This document shows, piece by piece, positions 34,250-46,000 of a DNA stretch of 64,000 nt. This stretch comes from Synaphobranchus kaupii (taxonomy: Eukaryota; Chordata; Actinopteri; Anguilliformes; Synaphobranchidae), in contig CM056397.1 of the NCBI GenBank assembly GCA_029718625.1, positions 1 to 64,000 on the forward strand, in the 5' to 3' direction. The notes beneath the pieces were generated by a model, which was given only the letters and a program-made list of their open reading frames with translations, did not search any database and was not told where the DNA came from. The position numbers and the translations under genes were made by a program. Positions within the stretch are counted from its first letter, which is position 1, and each line of letters begins with the position of its first letter.

Positions 34250-36350
34250 GACAAGAACCGACGTAGAACGTCCATGGGTTCTCTTCACATCAAATTCCCA
34301 GAGCCATGCATCACCAATCCTTTTTACTGGCAGAACTCAGCAGCCTACCCAACTTGGGGACTCCACATAAAGTACCACGCCACTGATCAGTTGTTCATTG
34401 GTCAGAATTGTTCCCCTGAGTATTCAGTCGTAACTTAGGCTGAAAAAGGTATAAAATGGATTAGAGTCATGGAGACCACGCAAGTTAAAATAAGAAGAAT
34501 TTATTCACAGGCAGGTAGGTCCTTATCTTAGAATTATTAGTCAATTTACAGAATATAGAAATGAAAGAAAAGAAAACACAGAGTAAATATCTTACCCAGC
34601 GTGCTTCAGCTACACACAGATACAGAATACGCACAGTGTGGGAAGTCGGTTGCAATCTTCCTTACACAAAACACAGGGTCTGCACGGTGTGGGAAGTCGG
34701 TTGCGATCTTCCCTACACACACACACACACACAATCTGCACGGTGTGGGAGATCGGTTACGATTCTCCCCAGATAGGTTTGTCTCCCTTTCTTTTAAATT
34801 AACCTGGAGGTGTGGTCGAATCTGGAATTTAGACCCCCACCTTTAGGGGTTGTTGAGTAGGGAGAGGGGAAAAGGAGTTGATTACCAGAGAGGACATTCC
34901 AGTGTTATAGTTTTTCCTGAGTTATTGAAACTATGTTTTACTAAACTCCATTTGGTATGAAATGTATCTCATTTGATTTACCGGATTACGTCCATACCAA
35001 ACAGCTTACCATTATGATTATTATTAACAGATTAACAGTCTTATTATGTTGCAGTTGTCATGAAAATTCCCTCCTGATGTACCATTTTACATGCAATTCC
35101 TGTTACTACTACATAAGACATAATGTAACAATATAAGAATCACATGTGCAATGTTTGTAAGTTTTACAGGGTCTGTTGACCATCTCAACAGAAGTTTCAG
35201 AGCCCTGTTCCAGGAGAGAAGTAAACACTTTGATCCTTCGAGCCTCCCTCTCTCGGGTGCAGCACTAGGCTGGATCCCTTCCCGCTGAGTTCCTTCCACC
35301 CGACTCCTCGGAGTGAAGGACCCTCAGCCTCTCTGCTTCCCAGGTGTCTCCTTTTCAGAAACCCTGATCACAGAAAGCACTGCTCGCTTACTAACGCATT
35401 CGGTTTCAGCTTACAGTGGCCTGACTGTACATTGAGCCGAGCGCAGCGGCCAGGGGCTCCACTACAGGGATGTCACTCATGTGCTCCACTATAGGGACGC
35501 TACTTATGGACTTATGCTGTATGCGACCCGACCGGCCGGTGACCCAGTCGATAGCGATCCCCAGCCCGTTGTCTAAACACCGAGCCCCGTAGTGGTAATT
35601 AGCCACCCGGTTGGGAACCGACGGTCTGATCCCTATCCCACTTTGCTATGGGTATAGAAACTTTGACCGTTTTCACCAGCCTTGCCTGTTCACAGAGGTC
35701 GTCTCTTACGCAACTCTGCTAGGTGTGGACTGTCATCCACATACCACGCAGTGCCTGCATACTTACATGCGACAACTAGGCCGACTAGACGGTACCACGC
35801 CAGTATGTCAATTCATACTTCATCAGACACGGGGGCCTTCAGTCTTCTCCCCAGCACTATATGTCTTTTTAATGTGCCCTCGGAACTTTGCAATTCCGCC
35901 GCCGCCTGTTTCACGCTAGGTTCGGGGTGCCTAATCCCCTGCCTAGGGTGTAATGACAGAGGTGCCAACATGAGGGCACTGTGGTATTGTCCGTAGTCTT
36001 TCCCATAGGACTGACCACGTGTGAGATCACGGAAACGGTCAACAGGTGGCCGGGTCGGCCGTTTCCCATTTCCTTTTCCCATAGTTTGGCCAGTGGCTTA
36101 ATGACCCCTTCTGCCCTAAATGCCCCCAAAACACACATATTCACTCATGACACAGTTCTGTTTCTCCTTATCAGTCTTTTCCCCAGATGGGGACATTCCT
36201 GTGAGCCAATGGCCCACACATCCAAAGGACATCGTGGTCGCCAAGCGTTATTCCAAGGCTGCCTGGTCCTTTGATGCGCATGACAAACCCCAGCTCTCAG
36301 GTCCTTTCAAAATGTCAGTCTTTCCTGCGTTACACATTGACTCCCCTCCT
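34250..36350 (-). repeat. Possible LTR-like segment (minus strand)
   Basis: The reading is tentative. On the minus strand there is an AATAAA signal inside GTGAATAAATTCTTCTTATT (about 34,487-34,507), followed by sequence like the end of a retroelement R-U5 region. Upstream of it on the same strand is a three-copy internal repeat (34,631-34,770) containing ACTTCCCACACCGTGCAGA. A CpG-rich, GC-balanced stretch lies further upstream. Terminal TG...CA ends, target duplications, a primer-binding site and coding domains were not identified. An unrelated old repeat is equally possible. Confidence 0.25.
34631..34770. repeat. Three-copy tandem repeat, 51-56 bp
   Basis: Units start GCAC(A/G)GTGTGGGA at 34,631, 34,682 and 34,738. 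Each carries (A/G)TCGGTT(G/A)C(A/G)AT near its middle. A short CA run separates the second and third units. Confidence 0.9.
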
Positions 36351-36435
36351 ACATGATCTTGTGTCAGTTTTACTGTGTAAATGAAATAGAACTGGGGAAA
36401 AGGGCATGCCAGAGCAAAACTTGATCAGTTTACAG

Positions 36436-36998
36436 GAACTCCTTACCCTCAAACCCATATGACACTCCTCACCCTCTCAATCAGACAGCACTCTCCACCC
36501 TCTCACTCATACAGCATTAGTTACCTGCTCACTCATGCAGAACTCCTCATCATGTGACTCATACAGCACATATCACCCTCTCACTCAGACATAACTCATC
36601 ACCCTGTCACTGATACAGAACTCCTCACCCTCTCACTCATACAACACATATCACCCTCTCACTCTTACAGAACTCCTCACCCCGTCACTTACAGAACTCT
36701 TCACCCTCTCACTCATACAACACATATCACCCTCTTACTCTTACAGAATTCCTCACCCTGTGACTCATACAGAACTCATCACCCTCTCACTCTTACAGAA
36801 CTCCTCACCCTGTCACTCTTACAGAACTCCTCACCCTCTCACTCTTACAGAACTCCTCACCCTGTCACTCATACAAAACTCCTCACTCTCTCACTCTTAC
36901 AGAACTCCTCACCCTCTCACTCTTACAGAACTCCTCACCCTCTCACTCATACAGAACTCCTCACCCTGTCACCCATACAGAACACCTCACCCTCTCCG
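36436..36998. repeat. 26-bp minisatellite, about 20 degenerate copies
   Basis: The unit is close to TCTCACTC(A/T)TACAGAACTC followed by CTCACCC. Alternating variants have CTCATACAACACATATCACC. The array is diverged at the left and cleaner from 36,760 on. The Thr/Leu/Ser-rich frame over it is a repeat translation. Confidence 0.9.
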
Positions 36999-39585
36999 GT
37001 GGCTTTCATCTCTCCTCACCAGCACTCATCAGATTCCTGTTGGGCTTCTCTTTTCGTGAATGTAAAATGTGCACAAATAAACTTTGGGGGATGGTTGGCA
37101 AATATAACCATAGAGTCTGACAGCTCTCTTTAAGATGAAGACCAGCTCAAAAGTACAAAGTGTTCTCATAAAACGAAACACCCAACCATCTCTTTCATTT
37201 CTATGAGTAAAGGCGGTTGTTCTACATATAAAAAACTATTTCAAACAGACGGGTCATTTTGCCCTAACTTCGCATTTTACAGTGGGTTTTCAGGTTGCCA
37301 TTGTCTTCTTCCTCATCTTCTGTGCACAACATTGCTCCGTATTTAATCCGAACCCTCAATCAGACAGATGCACAGAATTTGGGACAGGGCCTTGGCAGCT
37401 TGCTATACTCACATCACAGTGTTGATCTAATGCTTCAGTCACAGCAAATAAACATTTGCCAGTGTTTTTGTTACGATCAGGAACTGCGACGTTCACCAAT
37501 GTTTAGGTTACCACCGGGAAATACAGCATTTGCCAAAATGAAACCTGGAGCTCATCCGTACGCCACTTCTGCAAGACGGGCTGCATTTTCTCAACACCGA
37601 GACTGCTTGTCTGTACACTAATTTGTTTGACCAAATTGTCTATTTCAGTGCACTAAGCAACTAGGCTCTACAGTATTGTCCTGAGCAGAAACAGAGGCTA
37701 AGCTAAAGAGGAGTAAGTAATTAGAGTTCTTAATGATGAAGCATTCAGTCCCTATGGATATCAATCTATCAGTATGGATATCAACCATTGCCTGCTTGTG
37801 TTACCTTGTTAGGTGGTGCTCATGAGAATCATAAAAATAAAGATGGATTGGAAAAATGCATAGAGGGGGGAATAAATCTACCTTCAAAGTTCTAACAATA
37901 GTATTAAGGATGTTACATTGATAAAAAATAAAAAAAACATTAAATAAACATAACATAAAAACAAAAATAATCGAGAAAGCTCACAAATTTAAACAGGGAA
38001 CATGAGCCCACAGGGTGACAGCTTCTCGTGTGAAGTTGTGCACTAAAAACTCAGTAAGGGTAGCTGGCTTAGCTTCAACTGAAAACCAGCCACTGAGGGC
38101 TCTTATAACAATATGAGAGTGATACAAGACAAGTCTGGCAAGAGAAAGACAGGGAGCTAAAAATATATTGAGACAGGGAGAGAGAGAAATAGAGAATGAA
38201 AACAACAAAGTCCATATCAGTTGTCCAAATAAATAAATAAATTAAAATAAAAAAGTTTCACAATGGCAAATGTACAAGTCTACACAGAACACACTGAAAA
38301 ATCAGTGAAGACAGTATGTTAAACATCTGGAAGAGATACTGTAGTTCTGTGCATCTGCATTCCAGTGGAGCAGGTATCAGAGCTATTTCAGCAAGGTGAG
38401 GCCAGAGAAATTTAAAGAACGTGGCTTTGCCACACACGATCAAGGCCTTGCACGAGTTTACCTCAAATTATAAATGACAATTTGAGGGTACATTTCACTC
38501 GTTGCTCTGTGAAAGTCACTCATCGGGCACACTGACCATTCATGGTTTTGATAGTCTTCTGAATTAAGCTGAACGGCAGAATCGAGTTTGTGTTTCTGCC
38601 TGTGAAAAATGTGAGATAAAGATCTCCCTGGGTCAGATCTCCCTCAGGTGGGGTATATATCAGCACTTCAGTCATGCATCCACCCGCATTATATAAATCC
38701 CGTATTGTTGGTTTTGCGCTGGCCTTGTGGAAAGATAAATATGTGAGCTTCCTTTGGGACATGTGCAATGTGGCACTGCATTAGTTTTATGTTCCATCCT
38801 CTAAATACTCTAAACATATGAAATTTACCCGGGGCTCTCGCCCAGCTGAATGTCTTTGAATGGGCAGCATTGTCGCTGTGTCCTGTTTTGCTCTGGCTGA
38901 TCTCGGCTGTTGTTGGGGGTTGGGAAACTCGCGCTGAGGATCCTCCAGGACCCGGTCATGTCTGGCCCCTCGACCCTCAGACCGCGGGGCTGCGCCTCAC
39001 ATGGAGCCGTGGAGGAAAAGAGGCCACAGCCTCCTACATCCCCAAGAGTGCATTTCCGTTACTCGCACAAATGACCAGTCTACATTGTAAAAAAGGCTTT
39101 TATCTTGTTGTCTGAAGCCCCAATGTGCCGTCTGGGTGTCCAATTTATATTATTTAGTTGAATCAACATTTTACTTTTAAGTAGATAGCTATTCCACTTG
39201 TTAACGTAAATGATTGGTGCTAAGGTAGATGCTGCTGCAACCAGCTTTGTGTAGGTAACGTTAACTGTTAGTTTTATTTGAAAAACTCTTCGAAAGCCCA
39301 TGATTCACTGGCAATTATTTTAGGCAATATTGCCAGCAACAGAAATTGGTATGAGCGACTTAATCCAAGGAATGTCAACAATCAATGGTCAATTCACTGA
39401 ACTATAATTGACAAATAATAATTTTTAAAGATTTTATATGGGTGCCTGCTGTTTAATTTTTGGAGCAATCAGGAGAAAATGTTGCCGGAAATATTGGCTC
39501 AAAAATTTGCAAGTGTATCAAAAACCTCCACCTACTTAATCTTTGAGGTGGTAATTTACAGTATCAATATTGAAACTTTTAGCTA
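36999..39585. other. No gene recognised
   Basis: AT-rich DNA; the longest frame is 108 codons (37,295-37,621) without a recognisable domain. A frame at 38,870-39,115 starts with a hydrophobic stretch like a signal peptide but begins at a TTG codon and shows no further support. Confidence 0.3.
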
Positions 39586-39812
39586 CAGTTGCACTCAAAA
39601 TTATTCAACCACTTTTTGCACACTTTATTATGTTGTAGATTTAATTTTAAATGGATAAAATTGGCATTTTTGCCCATCAATCTACACTCAATAACCCATA
39701 ATGACAAAGTGAAAACATGTTTTTAGAAATTTTTGCAAATGTATTAAAAATCAAAAACTGAAATCTCTCATGTGCATAAGTATTCATACCCTTTGCTTTA
39801 ATGTATTTTTAA
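39586..39812. mobile_element. Tc1-like element end (fragment)
   Basis: After a TA dinucleotide the segment begins CAGTTGCACTCAAAATTATT. It continues with the block CATCAATCTACACTCAATAA and then CCCATAATGACAAAGTGAAA, which I recognise as the conserved non-coding flank of a fish Tc1-like family. It ends near AAGTATTCATACCCTTTGCT. No transposase frame remains. Confidence 0.7.
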
Positions 39813-39866
39813 AGTATCATATTTCATATTTTGTTGCATATCCTTTGCATGCTGTTACTTCCTTAA

Positions 39867-40752
39867 GTCTGTGACCCATCAACATCAAAAGACTCTCGAT
39901 ATCTTATTTTCAGGTACTGTTACAAGCAATACTATAACCCCTCTGCATTTGAATGGATCTCTATGGGAATTGGGAGGTGAGACTGGATTCGGCTGTAAAT
40001 TACACTGGTACAGTATGGAACACATGACTGGTGAAATGGCTTTAAGTTATCAAAGGTCTGAGCTATCGACCAAGCCCCAAACCATCGCTCTGTTGCCAGA
40101 TATGGAGAAGATGTGGATGGATCACTGCAAGGGTTATTTCTCCTGACTCATTTTCCTATAGAACTCTATGGGGAAAAAGGTCAGGAGAAGAAACCCTTAA
40201 AGTGATCCATCCATATCTACTGCATATCTGGCCATACTATAATGTATCTGCATTTGAATGGATCTCTATGGGAATTGGGGGGTGGGACTAGATTTAGCTG
40301 TAAATTACACTGGAACAGTATGGAAACACATGGTTGGCTAAATGGCTTTAAGTCATCAAGGGTCTGACGTATCAAACAAGCCTTAAATCATCACTCTGCT
40401 GTCAGAAATACAGTAGATATGAATGGATAACTTGAAGGGTTTCTTCTCCTGACTTATTTTTCCATAGAGCTCAATAGGAAAATTTGTCAAGAGAAACAAC
40501 CCTTAAAGTGATCCATCCATATTTACTGCATATCTGGCAGCAGAGTGATGGTTTGAGCCTTGTTTGATACCTCAGACCCTTGATGACTTACAGCAATTTT
40601 ACCAATCATGTATTCCATACTGTTCCAGCATAATTTCCAGCTAAATCTAGTCCCACCCCCCAATTCCCATAGAGATCCATTCAAATGCAGAAACATTATA
40701 GTATCGCTTGTAAGAGTACCAGAAAATAAAATAAAATATCTAGGGTCACAGA
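39867..40752. mobile_element. Long palindromic (foldback) element
   Basis: Outer blocks GTCTGTGACCC and TATTTTC(A/T)GGTACT at the left recur inverted at the right end (about 40,690-40,750). The block GCATTTGAATGGATCTCTAT appears three times: plus strand near 39,943, plus strand near 40,250, and inverted near 40,670-40,690. The arms 40,240-40,470 and 40,500-40,710 form one long hairpin around CCATAGAGCTCAATAGG. The left unit is an additional partial copy. No coding capacity. The superfamily is unknown. Confidence 0.8.
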
Positions 40753-41410
40753 CATCAGGCTTGATATAGGTGTTATCAGCAAAGTTTTTAATGGATAGCC
40801 ATTGTCCCATAACGGAAGATTGTCCCCCCAGAAGATTACAGGAACTACTGGCAAATATAGGCTAAGTCATAGCTTGATCCAGGACAATTGCGAATAGTCT
40901 ATACAGGTAACCTTACACGTACCATCGCACATCGCTTGATGGAGTGGGCTGAAAGCAATTTAATGCACCATTCCTCTTCGCTGAGGGACAGACAGGTATG
41001 TGGTCTTTGACCTATGGACCCTTTTATTATTATGCATTTTTTGATATAGCCTACACAATAATAATATTTCACATATTGATATTTTTAGTCATGCTATGTA
41101 GACACATTTATATGCGCCGTTAAAATAACATGTAAACAACTGCAACATCACTTTAGACCAGGTTTTTGGTGGTTTTAGCACAAGCGCTTTCTGCTGGCTC
41201 AAGATAGCAATATGCCAAAAATAATCCTGGCCACACCTCATCTTAAAACCAACACGCCCAGTTCACTTGCTACGGGCGCACCACCACTTGGTATTTAACC
41301 GACGTGAGCGCTAGGGGCTATAATGAACCCTGCGCCGGGAGTAAGATACATAGCAAAGACACTTGCATTTCAGTTAGCGCCGCTTAGCGCCGGGTGCAAG
41401 ATAGGGCCCC
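40753..41410. mobile_element. Second copy of the 2.1-4.0 kb element, right part
   Basis: This aligns with about 3,420-4,016 from GATATAGGTGTTATCAGC to the terminal AAGATAGGGCCCC. It contains an extra stretch at about 40,810-40,920 absent from the first copy. The left part of the element is missing; the palindrome at 39,867-40,752 sits where the left part should continue, suggesting insertion or truncation at that point. Confidence 0.8.
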
Positions 41411-41755
41411 TTGAATGAAAGCATTATTGCCAGCAATGATGCCGGCATATGCTTGGAAACACCAGACCACTTGGGATTAACAGCATGTGGTGAGGGAACT
41501 CACACATAATCTGTGTTTCTCTGGAAGTAGCTGGTTTACTGCTTGTACAGTAACAAATGTCAAATCTTTTTTTAATAAAAGCATGTAAGCAAATGTATAG
41601 CTGACCTTCTGCCATCTCTATCCAGACTTGTTCTCATTGCCATCCCCAGATCCCAGTGGAGATCTCCATTCCTGACTACTGTAGAACTGCAGAGACCACT
41701 CCTGAAATTCACCCAATATACCAGGGTCCACGATGTGTGTGTGTGTCTGTGTGTT

Positions 41756-41811
<56 letters not shown>

Positions 41812-41943
41812 CTTAAATTCCAGAAATTAACTGAAATTCAGCTATTGATTGAAAGTCCTCACAGACAAAATGGACATTTTTAAATCTTGAATGAATCATG
41901 AATGATTTAAATTCAATTGATTTGAATTCAATTCATTTCTGCC
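41411..41943. repeat. GT microsatellite in plain DNA
   Basis: A GT-rich tract lies at 41,735-41,808, the last 48 bases nearly pure. No gene is seen around it. Confidence 0.9.
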
Positions 41944-41947
41944 TTAA

Positions 41948-42999
41948 AGCACAACTGAACTTTGGTAGAACTTTGGGTTGTGTAGTTACCTGGCCAGGAT
42001 ATGAGTCCAAATGGTGGCGAAATATGTTTGTTAGTTGCTCTGTGTCAGAAACCACAGAAATTTCCATGGAAGCAAGCGTTCCTGGCATCTATGGTAAACA
42101 AACCAACCAGCCGACATTTTGCTAGTCTTTTCTGGTAGCTTGCTAACAACATTGAAGAAAATAGTGCTTTTATAAATAATGAAAAACTAAAAATAACCGC
42201 CTTGTGGTTGTATGCCTCCGCCAAGTTGCCCTGACTGTTCACCCATTCATCGCAAGAGGGTCATTCTACAGAAACCAAACATTGAACATTAGATGAATAA
42301 CCTTTGCTTTATCATTGCAAGAACAGTCTTTATTTATTGAACATATATAATTATTGTGATTATTAGATTGTTTTCTCAGCTACAGTGGTAAGCAAAACAT
42401 TATGATGTCACAGTCAAGTTTTTGAACCTTTGGATATAAAATGTCATCACTTCATCATTTTATCCAAGTAGACATTTGTGTGAAATGTTGTCATAATTAG
42501 CATAGGAATTATTGAGTTATGGCCAAAAATGTCTTTTGTGAGGTCACATTGACCTTGACCTTTGATCCCCAAAATCTAATCAGTTCATCCTTGAGTCCAA
42601 GTGGACGTTTAGGCCAAATGTGAAAAGATTCCCTCAAGACGTTCCTGAGATATGGCGTTCACAAGAATGGGACGGACGTACAGAGGGACAACCCGAAAAC
42701 ATAATGCCTCCGGCCACAGCTATCACCGGCGCGGAGGCATAAAAATACATAAGAGGACTGGTTATTATTTGTATTGACAGAATCCGTTTCATTCGCGTTT
42801 GTATACTTGCTAGAAGTGTCACTTTGAGAACGTTTTAGCTGCCCTATAGAAGTGAATGGAGAGTGACAAATACCGTATTCTGGATCATCACCCCAAGGGA
42901 GCACAGAGGAACTAACGAACATATTTTGCCACCATTTGGACTCATATCATGGCCAGGTAACTACACAACCCAGCTGTTCTACCAAAGTTCAGTTGTGCT
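41948..42999. mobile_element. TTAA-flanked MITE carrying a nested element
   Basis: The left end AGCACAACTGAACTTTGGTA is inverted at the right end (TACCAAAGTTCAGTTGTGCT), and homology continues for about 100 bases through a block containing AGTTACCTGGCCA. TTAA lies directly outside both ends (41,944-41,947 and 43,000-43,003), the target duplication typical of piggyBac and Kolobok elements. The termini do not look like classic piggyBac CCC ends. The right 270 bases have a copy at 53,069-53,327. A different element is nested at 42,211-42,741. Confidence 0.85.
42211..42741. mobile_element. Nested MITE with TATGCCTCCGC ends
   Basis: The left end TATGCCTCCGC matches inverted GCGGAGGCATA at the right end. 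The interior includes GGTCACATTGACCTTGACCT and GAGATATGGCGTTCACAAGA, blocks I associate with a very common non-coding fish repeat. It interrupts the TTAA-flanked element, so it is the younger of the two. No clear target duplication was found. Confidence 0.75.
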
Positions 43000-43003
43000 T
43001 TAA

Positions 43004-46000
43004 TTTAAATGAGAATTACACAAGACAACAATGTGAACCATAGAGAAGCACCAGAAATCTCCACCTTGAAAGAAAGTTAAATAAATAGCATGTGCACTTG
43101 TTAAATATGCCACTTGTGAAAATGATTTACTTTTTAAATAGTTTAAGTTATCTAACTGCCGATAGTAGTCCTGGCACCATAGAGCACTGCAGTGAATAAT
43201 GAAGAGGTGTTTCATGTTGAAATAATCAGTGATACAGTTGCTGAAATAACTCTGGAAAAAGTCCTGCTCAGACTGGTATAGAGACAAATAATATCCCAAC
43301 ATGCCTCTGGCCCTAGGGGAGAAGCTGTTTCCCTGCATCCCAGATTCATATTTCTCAAAATGGGGACATCACAGTAGGTGTGCAAATAACAGTTGATAAC
43401 AAAACTGACTAAATCATTTCAGATATTAGTCAGTGATCTAAGGTGTGGCATCAACAATTAAAAGTTCAAAAACTGTTCTTCAGCATAGTTTACTTTAATC
43501 AGCAAAAACTTCTAAATTTGTTTCTGTGCATCCTAACTCAAGATTTCATTAAAAATGAAAGTTTTTTAATGCATATTATGCATATATTGTTAAAACAAAT
43601 CAATTTTGTCTTCCCATTTCTCATCTAGGTTATTCTGCGGTTATGACATCTAAAAAAATAAAAATAATAACACTAATACTACTACTACTGCTACTACGAT
43701 GACTACTACTAATACTACTACTACTAATAATAATAGTAATAATAATAATGAAAACATGGCAGCAGAGCATGCTATGAACAACTGTTAAATAACCAATGCC
43801 ACACTTCCCAGGAGTGATGTTACCCATCCTCCAGTTTCAAGGAAACAAATGTCATATTACTATGGTAAACAGGCTAGGTAATAGACCCTTCAAAATTATT
43901 TGTGGGGTGGACTAAACATGGGTGTAATGAGAGGAAGTTGAAAGATTACACCACGTCATCGATCTGCAGGCGATTTTCCAAATGCTCCTACCAGTTTGTG
44001 TAACTGGTGATTAAATATGTACTTAAAAAAAAAAGTTTACATTAGGTGTTATTATTGTTAACAGCCTGTCGTTAAGATGGCCCATAAGCATTAACCGGTA
44101 AACCGTCCCTCAATCATGTCTGCTTCACTGCGGTAATACTTACTTGTAATTATATTAATTTTGGCTGATGTAGGAAAGTGGCTCTCTTCTCCCTCTAAGC
44201 ACCCCTGCTCTTAAACAGTGAAATATAGTCCTGTGATTCACTGCAGAGTGCTGAGGCTGTTGGTGGTCTGGGAAAATCAAAACTGAGCCTTTATGTGCTT
44301 TTACACAACGCTGCCAAAGACATTCTACATTCTAGAGAGATGCACTCTGCCCGTTCTACATTCTAATATTGTGTGACTTCAATTTTATAGCCAAATGTTC
44401 CATCAACTAAAGTCTTTAACACTGACGGAACTGGAATGGCAACTGGAACTACCTATCGGGGACCAGGAATGCAGAAAGTGTTATCTCAGAATTCAACAGT
44501 CATATTCTATAGTTCTACAGCTCCTCAGAAGCTCCTGCAGTGAGATGCCCTGATTTTTCTGCAAAACTCACTGCTTTTAACCACAGCATGTTATCATAAA
44601 TTTACCACACTGATGTCACCCCTTAATAACATGCTTTTGTAGATTTAAAAACTTTTTTCCACTTTTAAATCTAAAGCAAATTTAAAAAGTTAAAGTTTTT
44701 TTTTTTAAATCAAGGCTGCTAGTTTTCCATTTCCACATGTAAAAGGCTCTAAAAGATATAAACAGATAAACAGACACACAATAATGTATAATTATTGTCC
44801 TATAATTACAATCCCATCATTGCTATCCCTTAACAACAAATTGCTCCAAGCAAACTAATTTCCCCATTGAAACAGAGGCAAGACCAGAGTCAAAATAAGC
44901 ACACTAGCAAGCATATGTACATGGCCACACATTCATATGCACCCTATCACATCCCTTCTCACTCACACACACACACACACACACATGCACATACGGTAAT
45001 AATGAGGACACCGTGTGGTAGCACTTATGAGACCGCAGTGCGATAAGAGTAATGAGAGCCTCATGTCGTAACAGTAACGAGGGTACAGTGCATCAGCTAA
45101 TTTTTTTTTCAAACATATCCAAGGGGAGTAAGGCAAAGGTCATGCCAAGGTCATAACGATCCACTTGGACTGAAACCAGGAAGTGGCTCAATGTTAAAGC
45201 ACAGAACCAAATGTGTATGAATTGCCTCCTGATGCTGGTATCTCTAAGCAGGGGAAAAGTGTAGTGATGGTATATAGCTGACCCCTCTCTGGGCCACATA
45301 ATTTCACATTCCTTCAACTGACAGAGATGGAGCAAACACACTAATCGCCATGGTAATTAGGGGACAGAGACATTGGAGCTAATATTTATCCACCCCATAT
45401 GAAAAAGAGCTCAGTGGAGATTTAAACGGCAGTGTCGCCGTGGATACCCCTGTGAGGCATCAAATCTGTCAGCAGCTGTGACCCCTCACAACACTCCTCT
45501 GTGCTGCTGGCAGAGACGCCTCCCTTCAGCGGAATCCCAGTCCCACCAGAGGGGGGGGGGGGGTTTGTACCGGAATGCACGCACGCTCCGCAATGCAGGG
45601 TGCATGATACATGCAGGAACGGGACAGTGGCATGATTATCCGGCTCGGCCATGAACATAAAACCCACCTTCATCCTACATGAGAGAGGGAGCCAAATAGA
45701 CCTGCTCTCTCAATGTGCCTCAGAGCAAGCTTCGGGCAGGTACACAGGAAACCCACACAAATAAACAAACAAATACTGCTGTTATAGTTGGCCAGCCCGA
45801 TGGGCTCGAGCATACGTCTGTGTATTTGCGTTTCAGAAAGAAGTTCTAAGCTAAAAGATACTTTTCAGACCTACGCAGATATACCCTCCTTTCACAGGGC
45901 AACTGTAGCCTCACGGTAGGCAAAAACTAATGTGTTCTGATGTTCTGAAGGCAATTAGAAGTGTCTGCACTTGCTGAATATTTCAATAGAACATACATTC

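Noticed and set aside
35611..36356. Overlapping frames of 78-104 codons
   Set aside because: Several frames overlap on both strands without a recognisable domain; more likely chance in a GC-balanced stretch.
38870..39115. Secreted small protein with signal-like N-terminus
   Set aside because: The frame begins at TTG, has no family resemblance and ends soon after; nothing else supports a gene.
41948..42999. hAT family assignment for the AGCACAACTG element
   Set aside because: The flanks show TTAA and no 8-bp duplication, so hAT does not fit although a half copy lies inside a hAT element.
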